The notes under the pieces were generated by a model. It was not told where the DNA came from, searched no databases, and was given only the letters and a program-made list of their open reading frames with translations. This document shows positions 1 through 10,825 of a stretch of 64,000 bases of DNA, one piece after another (position 1 is the first letter of the stretch; every line of letters starts with the position of its first letter). Location of the stretch: NCBI RefSeq assembly GCF_019039055.1, contig NZ_JAHOPB010000002.1, positions 967,174-1,031,173 on the forward strand, read 5' to 3'. Position numbers and translations under genes: made by a program. The DNA is from Reyranella humidisoli. GTDB lineage: Bacteria; Pseudomonadota; Alphaproteobacteria; Reyranellales; Reyranellaceae.

Positions 1-205
1 GCTCTTCCTTGTTCTTGAAGTAGAGGTAGGGGAGGCCCTTGCTGACCGAGGCGGCCTTGGCGACATCTTCCAGCTTGGTCGCCGCGAAGCCGCGCGTAAC
101 GAACAGATCCAGCGCTGCCCGGGCGATCTCGGAGGCGCGATCCTCCGGCCGCCGAACTCGGCCTGGAGCGGCAGGAGCCGTATTGACTGACCGGTCAGTA
201 TCCAT
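1..205 (-). CDS. TetR-family transcriptional regulator, N-terminal part (runs off the window)
   Basis: Only the first 68 codons are present, so the ligand-binding domain lies outside the window. The visible protein has a basic arm of about 20 residues, then a TetR helix-turn-helix with the typical run ALDLFVTRGFAATKLEDVA and the recognition end SKGLPYLYFKNKEE. This class of DNA-binding domain normally acts as a ligand-released repressor. The ATG at 203-205 is the first in-frame start; no strong ribosome site is visible upstream. A perfect 14-base palindrome overlaps codons 3-7, which suggests autoregulation (inference). The gene is followed upstream by a minus-strand terminator at 251-282, so it is probably transcribed independently of nrdJ. 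Confidence 0.85.
   Translation of the reverse strand, partial: MDTDRSVNTAPAAPGRVRRPEDRASEIARAALDLFVTRGFAATKLEDVAKAASVSKGLPYLYFKNKEE
186..199. promoter_or_regulatory. Perfect palindrome at the start of the TetR gene, probable operator
   Basis: ACTGACCGGTCAGT reads the same on both strands. It overlaps codons 3-7 of the TetR gene. Perfect dyads of this length next to a TetR gene are typical self-operators. Its position just inside the coding region would let a bound dimer block initiation or early elongation. Binding is inference. Confidence 0.55.
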
Positions 206-250
206 GATCCGCCATGTAATGCGGAACCCGGACAGCTTCAAGCCGGAAAG

Positions 251-282
251 AAAAAAGTCCGGCAGACCTGAGGTCGCCGGAC
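251..282 (-). terminator. Rho-independent terminator, minus strand
   Basis: The stem pairs GTCCGGC (257-263) with GCCGGAC (276-282), and inside it GACC (265-268) pairs with GGTC (272-275) around a three-base loop, with one bulged A. On the minus strand the hairpin is followed directly by six T residues (251-256). It would end transcription coming from nrdJ and the micropeptide gene before the TetR gene. Confidence 0.8.
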
Positions 283-363
283 GCTTTGGTAGTTTCGCCT
301 TTCCGCCTCCATGAACGAAGGCGTCGGATCGGCTTGATGCTCGTCTTCTATAATGTGGCCTCC

Positions 364-439
364 GGTGGGGCCCCCAGAAGGGGGCACCCACACGGAAGCC
401 GAAAGGCGTTGGTTAGAGGGGTCAAAGTGAACTTTGACC
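364..439. repeat. Two hairpins downstream of nrdJ
   Basis: The otherwise gene-free stretch 206-454 holds, besides the terminator, two strong inverted repeats. GCCCCC (370-375) pairs with GGGGGC (380-385) inside an outer GGTG/CACC pair. GGTCAAAGT (420-428) pairs with ACTTTGACC (431-439). Neither is followed by a T-run on either strand. They may protect or process the 3' end of the nrdJ-micropeptide transcript; that is inference. No other gene is seen here. Confidence 0.5.
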
Positions 440-454
440 TACGCCCTTTCCTGA

Positions 455-511
455 TTACTGCTTCTTCTTCTTAGCAGCCTTCTTCTTCGCAGCCTTTTTC
501 TTAGCAGCCAT
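455..511 (-). CDS. Lysine/alanine micropeptide, 18 aa
   Basis: An 18-codon reading frame encodes three AAKKK units and a KQ end, so 10 of 18 residues are lysine. The start is supported by a very good ribosome site, AGGAGA, five bases before the ATG. The gene lies about 80 bases downstream of nrdJ on the same strand and ahead of the 251-282 terminator, so it may share the nrdJ message. The sequence resembles the basic tails of histone H1-like bacterial proteins, which bind nucleic acid. Whether it is a free peptide with a function is unknown. The clean Shine-Dalgarno argues against chance, and the low complexity argues for caution. Confidence 0.5.
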   Translation of the reverse strand: MAAKKKAAKKKAAKKKKQ

Positions 512-590
512 AACTGTCTCCTATGGTTAGCTATGAGGTCCCCAACCGTGAGGCCCCCCGGGGTACGCTGGTACGCTACGCCACGCATGC

Positions 591-4286
<3,696 letters not shown>

Positions 4287-4385
4287 CGACGATCCCCCGT
4301 GCCCTTTCCCGCTTTTTGGTTCCCTGTCGCGGGGGCTGTTCGATCAATGTCGAACACGCACATATGGGCACGCGATGATAGTAAA

Positions 4386-4420
4386 TTACAAAATCTTGTG
4401 TGCGCAACTATATTTTGTAG
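4386..4420 (-). promoter_or_regulatory. Pair of NrdR-like boxes upstream of nrdJ
   Basis: Two 16-base sites, 4386-4401 and 4405-4420, each match the NrdR consensus acaCwAtATaTwgwgt at 11-12 positions (cores ACAAAATCTTGT and ACTATATTTTGT). They start 19 bases apart, close to two helical turns. NrdR represses ribonucleotide reductase genes from tandem boxes. The site pair lies between nrdJ and the divergent NDUFA12 side. The rest of the gene-free stretch 4287-4426 shows no other element I can name. The assignment is by eye. Confidence 0.5.
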
Positions 4421-4426
4421 ACCACC

Positions 4427-4588
4427 ATGTTGATGATACTAGATGATGCAAGAGCGCAACAGATCGTCAAATCGCTCGGTCGTCGCGGCTTCGAGCGACA
4501 GGAGTCGAGCGTCGTTCGCGTCGCGTTGCACGCGATGGAGCGCCCGCGTACAAGCGGCGCAGTCACTTTAAACGTGGTTGGTTCATGA
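4427..4588 (+). CDS. Possible small ORF (53 aa) overlapping the NDUFA12 start
   Basis: The frame starts at an ATG seven bases after the second NrdR-like box and ends in TGA, with an ATGA overlap on the start of the NDUFA12 gene. The peptide has a charged, helix-like middle (DDARAQQIVKSLGRRGFERQ) and no recognised domain. No good ribosome site precedes it. The exact translational-coupling geometry is suggestive, but an open frame of this length arises easily by chance at this GC content. It could equally be an untranslated leader. Confidence 0.2.
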   Translation: MLMILDDARAQQIVKSLGRRGFERQESSVVRVALHAMERPRTSGAVTLNVVGS

Positions 4589-4935
4589 TCATCGGCACCT
4601 GGCTCTTCACCAAGATGCGCGGCGAACTCGTCGGCACGGATGCTGAGGGCAACCGCTACTTCCAGGACAAGCGCATCGTCCCCGGTACGCGTCGCAAGCG
4701 CTGGGTGATGTACAACGGCGTCGCGGAAGCATCGCGCATTCCGCCCGAATGGCACGGTTGGCTGCATTACATGCTGGCCGAGCCGCCGCCCGCCGGTGGC
4801 CTGCCGCGCATGGCCTGGCAGAAGGATCATCAGCCCAACCTCACGGGCACGGTTCATGCCTACCGGCCTCCGGGTCACACGCTGTCCGCGGGCGAGAAGC
4901 CCAAGCGTTCCTATGAGGCGTGGCGTCCAGGCTGA
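4585..4935 (+). CDS. NADH:ubiquinone oxidoreductase subunit NDUFA12 (B17.2-like)
   Basis: The 116-residue protein carries the family signature GELVGTDAEGNRYFQ near residue 13 and the conserved RRKRWVMYNG and P.EWHGWLHYM blocks. This is the bacterial counterpart of mitochondrial complex I accessory subunit NDUFA12, found in alphaproteobacteria apart from the nuo operon. It sits on the matrix/cytoplasmic side and stabilises the peripheral arm. The gene precedes mlaD and the DUF2155 gene, an arrangement common in the class, and its stop lies 26 bases before the preferred mlaD start. The ribosome site before the ATG is weak. Confidence 0.93.
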   Translation: MIIGTWLFTKMRGELVGTDAEGNRYFQDKRIVPGTRRKRWVMYNGVAEASRIPPEWHGWLHYMLAEPPPAGGLPRMAWQKDHQPNLTGTVHAYRPPGHTLSAGEKPKRSYEAWRPG

Positions 4936-4961
4936 CGCTGCAGGCAGCGGGGGAGACGCGC

Positions 4962-5411
4962 GTGGGCCGCAATATTGTCGAGACGATCGTGGGCGCGCTG
5001 GTGCTGGTGGTGGCCGGCCTGTTCGTCTTCTACGCTTTCTCGAAATCGGATCGGACCGGACCTGACGGCTACGAACTCGTGGCTCGCTTCGGCCGCATCG
5101 ACGGATTGAAGCGCGGCGCGGACGTGACGCTGAGCGGCGTCAAGGTGGGCAGCGTCACCGGCTTCAGTCTCGATCCCAAGACCTATCAGGCAGTGGTGCG
5201 CCTCGCAGTGGCGGCGAACGTCAATCTGCCGGCCGACACACACGCCAAGATCGTGAGCGAGTCGCTGCTGGGAGGCATGGTCGTCGTGCTGGAGCCGGGC
5301 AACGACAAGCAGATGCTGAAGAGTGGCGGGGAGATCGAGCATACCCAGGATTCGATACCGCTCACGGAACTGATCGCCAAATTCATGTTCGGCAGCACGG
5401 GAAGTAAGTGA
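4962..5411 (+). CDS. mlaD: Outer-membrane lipid asymmetry protein MlaD (MCE domain)
   Basis: MlaD is the periplasmic, membrane-anchored substrate-binding ring of the Mla phospholipid transporter. The N-terminus (GRNIVETIVGALVLVVAG) is a single membrane segment, followed by an MCE domain (GYELVARFGRIDGLKRGADV, SGVKVGSVT) and a C-terminal segment ending SIPLTELIAKFMFG. I place the start at GTG 4962 because GGGGGAG stands six bases before it, giving 149 residues. An ATG at 4920 is in frame but lies inside the NDUFA12 gene. The mlaEF partners are not in the window, which is usual in this class. Confidence 0.93.
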   Translation: MGRNIVETIVGALVLVVAGLFVFYAFSKSDRTGPDGYELVARFGRIDGLKRGADVTLSGVKVGSVTGFSLDPKTYQAVVRLAVAANVNLPADTHAKIVSESLLGGMVVVLEPGNDKQMLKSGGEIEHTQDSIPLTELIAKFMFGSTGSK

Positions 5412-5638
5412 TGGGCACCCAGTCCCCGAAGGAGCCGCCGGTCTGGCGACAGCCGGACGGCAAGCCTGTGTCGTGCCTCGAAAAGATCAAAGTCCTGAAC
5501 CAGAACATCCAGGAGATCGAAACCCTCTGCGCCGATGCGCTGGAGGACGGAGTCCTGATGGGATGCGATGCGACTCAGATCAAGCAGGCGCTTCACGAAT
5601 TGATCGACGGGTTGACGACACCCCACGCGAAGGGGTGA
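5411..5638 (+). CDS. Small conserved-looking protein between mlaD and DUF2155
   Basis: The protein has 75 residues and no signal peptide or membrane segment. Its sequence (WRQPDGKPVSCLEKIKVLNQ, then a long amphipathic helix and CDATQIKQALHELIDGL) suggests a small helical cytoplasmic protein. The ATG overlaps the mlaD stop by one base (TGATG), so translation is probably coupled. It shares the operon with mlaD and the secreted DUF2155 protein, which hints at an envelope-related role. I do not recognise a named family. Codon use matches its neighbours. Confidence 0.75.
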   Translation: MGTQSPKEPPVWRQPDGKPVSCLEKIKVLNQNIQEIETLCADALEDGVLMGCDATQIKQALHELIDGLTTPHAKG

Positions 5639-5640
5639 GC

Positions 5641-6096
5641 ATGCGAGCGCTGCTCGTTGTCGCCGTTCTGGCGACCTGTATCGGTGCGGCGTCGGCGCAA
5701 ACGCCCCAGCAGCAGCAACAGCCACCGCGTCCCGGCAACGCCAACCTGCGACCCGTGCCAGACGGCCCCGGTATCCGGTCGGCGGAGTTGCAGGGCCTCG
5801 ACAAGGTGACGGCTAGAACCCAGCGCTTCTATGTGCCGGTCGGCAAGTCGACGCGCTTCGGCACGCTCGAGATCACCGTGGGCGATTGTCTGGTGAACGT
5901 GCCGGAAGCTCCGCCGGAATCGGTGGCCTATCTCACCATCGTCGATCACAAGCCGGGGCAAGCGGAGGAAAGGCTTTTCTCCGGCTGGATGTTCGCTTCG
6001 ACGCCGTCCCTGTCGGCGCTCGACCACGGCGTTTACGATGTGCGCGTGCTCTCCTGCACGATGGCGCAGGGATCTTCGCCGCCCAGCTCCCGCTGA
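5641..6096 (+). CDS. Secreted DUF2155-domain protein
   Basis: The 151-residue product starts with a signal peptide (RALLVVAVLATCIGAASAQ), then a Gln/Pro linker, then the DUF2155 core: a beta-rich domain with TLEITVGDCLVN, LFSGWMFASTPSLSALDH and VYDVRVLSC. The family is periplasmic, restricted mainly to alphaproteobacteria, and of unknown function. The ATG at 5641 follows the previous stop by two bases, and an upstream in-frame extension to 5473 would run inside the preceding gene. The 3' end overlaps the convergent aat gene by 64 bases. Confidence 0.85.
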   Translation: MRALLVVAVLATCIGAASAQTPQQQQQPPRPGNANLRPVPDGPGIRSAELQGLDKVTARTQRFYVPVGKSTRFGTLEITVGDCLVNVPEAPPESVAYLTIVDHKPGQAEERLFSGWMFASTPSLSALDHGVYDVRVLSCTMAQGSSPPSSR

Positions 6097-6683
6097 AACG
6101 TTGCCGGCCGGTCGATCGCGTCGGCCAGCAGCGTCTTGAAGGAATCGCGCGGGATCTCGACCGCCCCGAAGCTGCGCAGGTGCTCGGTCATGAACTGGCA
6201 GTCGAGCAGCTTGAACCCACCGCGGATCAGTCGCGCCACCAGATGGACGAGAGCCACCTTCGAGGCGTCGCGCTCGCGGCTGAACATGCTTTCGCCGAAG
6301 AAGGCGGCGCCCACGGAGACGCCGTACAGGCCGCCGACCAGCCTTCCGTCGACGCGGCATTCCAGACTGTGGGCGTGGCCGCGCGCATGAAGTTCCGAGT
6401 AGAGCGCGACGATGGGCTCGTTGATCCAGCTCTCGGGATGGCCGGGCCGCGGCTCGGCGCAGGCGCGCACCGTCTCCGCGAAGGCCGTGTCGGCTGAAAC
6501 CTCGAATTGGCCGCTGCGCACGGTGCGCGCGAGCCGATGCGACAAATGAAACCCGTCGAGCGGCAGTACCGCACGCATCCGCGGATCGAGCCAGTAGAGC
6601 TTTGGATCGTCGCGGCTTTCCCCCATGGGAAAGACGCCGATACGGTACGCCTGGAGCAGGAGGTCGGGCGTGATCTCCAGCAT
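6033..6683 (-). CDS. aat: Leucyl/phenylalanyl-tRNA--protein transferase
   Basis: Aat attaches Leu or Phe from aminoacyl-tRNA to N-terminal Lys or Arg of proteins, marking them for ClpS/ClpAP degradation (N-end rule). The 216-residue protein has the family pattern throughout: YRIGVFPMGE, LYWLDPRMRAVLPL, SWI, GHAHSLE, VGGLYGVSVGAAFFGESMFS, ASKVALVHL and LLDCQFMTEHL. It is about the usual length. The gene ends the aroQ-accB-accC-aat minus-strand run, seven bases after accC, an order seen in many alphaproteobacteria. Its last 64 bases overlap the convergent DUF2155 gene. Confidence 0.96.
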   Translation of the reverse strand: MLEITPDLLLQAYRIGVFPMGESRDDPKLYWLDPRMRAVLPLDGFHLSHRLARTVRSGQFEVSADTAFAETVRACAEPRPGHPESWINEPIVALYSELHARGHAHSLECRVDGRLVGGLYGVSVGAAFFGESMFSRERDASKVALVHLVARLIRGGFKLLDCQFMTEHLRSFGAVEIPRDSFKTLLADAIDRPATFQRELGGEDPCAIVQESTRTS

Positions 6684-6690
6684 CGGGGCG

Positions 6691-8040
<1,350 letters not shown>

Positions 8041-8048
8041 CGAGGCCC

Positions 8049-8519
8049 TTACTCGACGATCATAAGCGGTTCGCCGAACTCCACCGGCCGGGCGTTCTCG
8101 ATCAGGACCTGCATGACCGTGCCGGCCTTGGGCGCCTTGATCGGGTTGAACGTCTTCATGGCCTCGATGATCAGCAGGGTCTGGCCGGCCGTGACCTTGT
8201 CGCCCACGGACACGAAGTTTGGCTTGCCCGGTTCGGGCGCCAGATAGGCGGTGCCAACCATCGGCGACTTCACCGCGCCCGGATGCTTCGAGAGATCGCC
8301 CGCCGCGGTGGGGGCCGCGCCGGCAGCGACGACGGGAGCGGCCGCCGCAGCGGGGGCCCCGGCCATCATTACAGGCGCCGGCTGTACGACGGATGCTGTC
8401 GGACGGGCGACGCGGATGCGACGGTCGCCGTCGGCCAGCTCGATCTCGCCGAGTTTGGTTTCCTCGAGGATCGCCGCCAGCTTGCGCACGAACTCGGTAT
8501 CCAGCTCGAACTTTGACAT
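8049..8519 (-). CDS. accB: Acetyl-CoA carboxylase, biotin carboxyl carrier protein
   Basis: AccB carries the biotin that shuttles carboxyl groups between AccC and the carboxyltransferase. The 156-residue protein has an N-terminal helical domain (SKFELDTEFVRKLAAILEE), an Ala/Pro-rich linker at about residues 45-75, and a biotinyl domain with the modification motif IIEAMKTFNPI, where the lysine of AMK is biotinylated. The ATG at 8517-8519 matches the family start; a longer open frame upstream runs over the intergenic region and has no family similarity. It lies between aroQ and accC on the minus strand. Confidence 0.97.
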   Translation of the reverse strand: MSKFELDTEFVRKLAAILEETKLGEIELADGDRRIRVARPTASVVQPAPVMMAGAPAAAAAPVVAAGAAPTAAGDLSKHPGAVKSPMVGTAYLAPEPGKPNFVSVGDKVTAGQTLLIIEAMKTFNPIKAPKAGTVMQVLIENARPVEFGEPLMIVE

Positions 8520-8541
8520 GGAGAAAAGCTCCCGATGTTGA

Positions 8542-9012
8542 TCAGCGTGCCAGCAGACGCGCCAGCGCCTGAAGGGCAAGGAGATAGCCTTGAGTGCCGA
8601 GACCCGCGATCACGCCGACCGCAGCCGGGCTGATGTACGAATGATGGCGGAAGCTCTCACGCTTGTAGATGTTGGAAAGGTGGACCTCGATGGCCGGCAA
8701 CTCGGCCGCGTTCAGCGCGTCGAGCAGGGCCACCGACGTATGGGTGTAGGCACCGGCATTTATGACGATGCCGGAATTGGCCTCGCGCGCCGCCTGGATA
8801 CGGTCGACGAGCACGCCTTCGTGGTTGCTCTGGGCAAACTCTACCGCGAGGCCGAGGCGCTCGGCCTCGACGCGGCACATGGATTCGACGTCCGCCAGGG
8901 TTTCGCGGCCGTAGATCTCGGGCTGACGCTTGCCCAGCATGTTGAGGTTTGGCCCGTTGAGCACCAGCACCGGCTTGGCGGCCGATGGGCGCCGGGCGGC
9001 CTTTGCGGCCAA
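8542..9012 (-). CDS. aroQ: Type II 3-dehydroquinate dehydratase
   Basis: AroQ converts 3-dehydroquinate to 3-dehydroshikimate in the shikimate pathway. The 156-residue sequence shows the type II signatures LNGPNLNMLGKRQPEIYG, FAQSNHEG, INAGAYTHTSVALLDAL and EVHLSNIYKRE. The catalytic Tyr follows RQPEI and the His lies in EVHLSN. The start is TTG at 9012, supported by GGGAGG five bases upstream. The N-terminal dozen residues (AAKAARRPSAAK) are an extra basic arm. A possible promoter lies just upstream at 9043-9070. Confidence 0.95.
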   Translation of the reverse strand: MAAKAARRPSAAKPVLVLNGPNLNMLGKRQPEIYGRETLADVESMCRVEAERLGLAVEFAQSNHEGVLVDRIQAAREANSGIVINAGAYTHTSVALLDALNAAELPAIEVHLSNIYKRESFRHHSYISPAAVGVIAGLGTQGYLLALQALARLLAR

Positions 9013-9042
9013 TCCTGCCTCCCAGATTCACCAGAGGCGGGC

Positions 9043-9070
9043 GTTATAGCATGGGGCGTCGGGCCGACAA
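9043..9070 (-). promoter_or_regulatory. Possible sigma-70 promoter for aroQ-accB-accC-aat
   Basis: On the minus strand TTGTCG (9065-9070) and TATAAC (9043-9048) are separated by 16 bases, about 30 bases before the TTG start of aroQ. The fit to the -35/-10 consensus is good for this GC-rich genome. It would let the biosynthetic genes be transcribed independently of the marR gene upstream. Confidence 0.4.
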
Positions 9071-9077
9071 GGCAGGC

Positions 9078-9539
9078 TCAGGGGCCGCTTCTCAACAGTT
9101 TGGCGTGGGCGAACAGCCTGTCACACAAGCTGTTGAGAGCCTGACGCTCTTCCGCAGACAGGGCCTGGTAGAGGTCGGCCTCGTATTTCAGGGCCAACGG
9201 GACAATCTGCGCATGAACCGTGCGGCCTTTTTCAGTCAGGCGCAGCGAGGCCCGGCGACGATCGTCCAGATCGGTGGCGCGCTCGACCAGGCCGCGCTTC
9301 ATCAGGCTGGCGACCGCCCGGCTGACGGCCACCTTGTCCATGACAATGCGCTGGCCCACATCGGAGGCGGTGAGGGGCGCGAAGCGTCCCAGCGCAGCCA
9401 TCACACGCCACTGGGTGACGCTCAACTCGAAGGGGCCGGCGTAAAGGTCGTGAAGCGATTCGCTGACAAGCTGGGCGAGGACGGACAGCCGGTACGGGAG
9501 GAATTTCTCCAGTTCGAGGGCTTGCGCTTCGGTCGGCAT
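9078..9539 (-). CDS. MarR-family regulator, probable regulator of tyrosine catabolism
   Basis: The 153-residue protein has a MarR winged helix: LSVTQWRVMAALGRFAPLTASDVGQR, a recognition region DKVAVSRAVASLMKRGLVER, and the wing DLDDRRRASLRLTEKGR. Such proteins bind as dimers and usually respond to aromatic ligands. The ATG at 9537-9539 gives a normal N-terminus; an open extension upstream runs into the divergent hppD gene. The 40-base gap to hppD holds a good dyad, so it probably controls hppD and itself. HpaR/HmgR-like proteins are the closest functional model (inference). Confidence 0.88.
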   Translation of the reverse strand: MPTEAQALELEKFLPYRLSVLAQLVSESLHDLYAGPFELSVTQWRVMAALGRFAPLTASDVGQRIVMDKVAVSRAVASLMKRGLVERATDLDDRRRASLRLTEKGRTVHAQIVPLALKYEADLYQALSAEERQALNSLCDRLFAHAKLLRSGP

Positions 9540-9541
9540 AA

Positions 9542-9559
9542 TAGTTACATTTGAAACTA
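9542..9559. promoter_or_regulatory. MarR-type operator between marR and hppD
   Basis: The 18-base dyad TAGTTACATTTGAAACTA pairs at seven of nine positions per half (TAGTTnCAnnTGnAACTA). It lies three bases from the marR start codon and 20 bases before hppD. Size and placement fit a MarR dimer site controlling both genes. Confidence 0.65.
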
Positions 9560-9579
9560 ATTCAGCCGGGAGGTCAAAC

Positions 9580-10671
9580 ATGGCGAGCGTTACCGACCGC
9601 AACGTGGTGGAGATCGACGAGATCAACCCGATGGGCACCGACGGGTTCGAGTTCGTCGAATACACCGCTCCCGATCCCGCGGCGCTGGGTGCCCTGTTCG
9701 AGAGCATGGGCTTCACGAAGGTGGCGAAGCATCGCTCCAAGGACGTCTCGCTCTACCGCCAGGGCGACGTGAACTTCATCGTCAACGCCGAGAAGGAGAG
9801 TTTCGCGCAGGGCTTCGCGCGCGTGCACGGCCCCAGCGTCTGCGCCATCGCGCTGCGCGTGAAGAATGCGGGCGCCGCCTACAAGCGCGCGCTGTCGCTG
9901 GGCGCGTGGGGCGTCGAGGGCAAGGTCGGCCCGATGGAACTCAACATCCCGGCGATCAAGGGTATCGGCGATTCCCTGCTCTATCTCGTGGACCGATACG
10001 GCGAACGCGGCTCGATCTACGATGTCGACTTCGACTGGCTGCCCGGCGCCGAGCGAAACCCCAAGGGCGTGGGGCTGACCTATATCGACCACCTGACGCA
10101 CAACGTGCATCGCGGCCGCATGGCCGAGTGGGCCGATTTCTACGAGCGGCTCTTCAATTTCCGCGAGATCCGTTACTTCGACATCGAGGGCAAGCTCACC
10201 GGCCTCAAGTCCAAGGCGATGACCAGCCCATGCGGCAAGATCCGCATCCCGATCAACGAGAGTTCCGACGACAAGTCGCAGATCCAAGAATATCTCTCCG
10301 CCTATCACGGCGAGGGCATCCAGCACATCGCGCTGGGCACCGGCGATATTTATGAGACGGTCGAAACGCTGAAGACCAAGGGCGTACCGTTCCAGGATGT
10401 GCCCGACACCTACTATGAGCAGGTCGATGCAAGGCTGCCGGGCCATGGAGAAGACCTCCAGCGGATGGCCGCCGACCGCATCCTGATCGACGGGGCTCCG
10501 ACCCAGGGCGGCGGGCTGCTGCTGCAGATCTTCACCCAGACGGTGATCGGTCCGATCTTCTTCGAGATCATCCAGCGCCGCGGCAACGAAGGCTTCGGCG
10601 AGGGAAATTTCCGCGCGCTGTTCGAATCGATCGAACTCGACCAGATCCGCCGCGGCGTGTTGAAGGTATAA
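9580..10671 (+). CDS. hppD: 4-hydroxyphenylpyruvate dioxygenase
   Basis: HppD converts 4-hydroxyphenylpyruvate to homogentisate, the committed step of tyrosine degradation. The 363-residue protein has two VOC-type halves. Iron ligands are His171 (YIDHLTHNV), His249 (GEGIQHIALG) and Glu329 (PIFFEIIQR), and the C-terminal GGGLLLQIFTQ and GFGEGNFRALFES blocks are intact. The ATG follows GGGAGG by seven bases. The gene opens a plus-strand cassette with hmgA, a fumarylacetoacetase-like gene and maiA. Together these turn 4-hydroxyphenylpyruvate into fumarate and acetoacetate. Confidence 0.97.
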   Translation: MASVTDRNVVEIDEINPMGTDGFEFVEYTAPDPAALGALFESMGFTKVAKHRSKDVSLYRQGDVNFIVNAEKESFAQGFARVHGPSVCAIALRVKNAGAAYKRALSLGAWGVEGKVGPMELNIPAIKGIGDSLLYLVDRYGERGSIYDVDFDWLPGAERNPKGVGLTYIDHLTHNVHRGRMAEWADFYERLFNFREIRYFDIEGKLTGLKSKAMTSPCGKIRIPINESSDDKSQIQEYLSAYHGEGIQHIALGTGDIYETVETLKTKGVPFQDVPDTYYEQVDARLPGHGEDLQRMAADRILIDGAPTQGGGLLLQIFTQTVIGPIFFEIIQRRGNEGFGEGNFRALFESIELDQIRRGVLKV

Positions 10672-10678
10672 TCACATG

Positions 10679-10804
10679 CCTCCCCCGTCATCGGGGGAGG
10701 TGCCCCGCTCAGAGCGGGGCGGAGGGGTCATCGGCGCCCGGTTTGACGCTCCTGACTCCTCCGTCGGCGTATGACGCCGACACCTCCCCATTTGAATGGG
10801 GAGG
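10679..10804. repeat. Four-hairpin REP-like element between hppD and hmgA
   Basis: Four near-perfect stem-loops follow one another: CCTCCCCCG/CGGGGGAGG (10679-10700), GCCCCGCTC/GAGCGGGGC (10702-10720), GTCGGCGT/ACGCCGAC (10763-10781) and CCTCCCCATT/AATGGGGAGG (10783-10804). The outer two share the CCTCCCC/GGGGAGG ends. The element fills nearly the whole gap between two genes of one pathway. It resembles the dispersed palindromic units of GC-rich alphaproteobacteria and may stabilise or attenuate the message. It has no T-run and no coding content. Confidence 0.8.
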
Positions 10805-10825
10805 CATTCAGAAAGGGAGGGAACC

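Noticed and set aside
4287..4426. Cobalamin riboswitch upstream of nrdJ
   Set aside because: No B12-box-like conserved core was found in the leader; the NrdR-like boxes explain regulation better.
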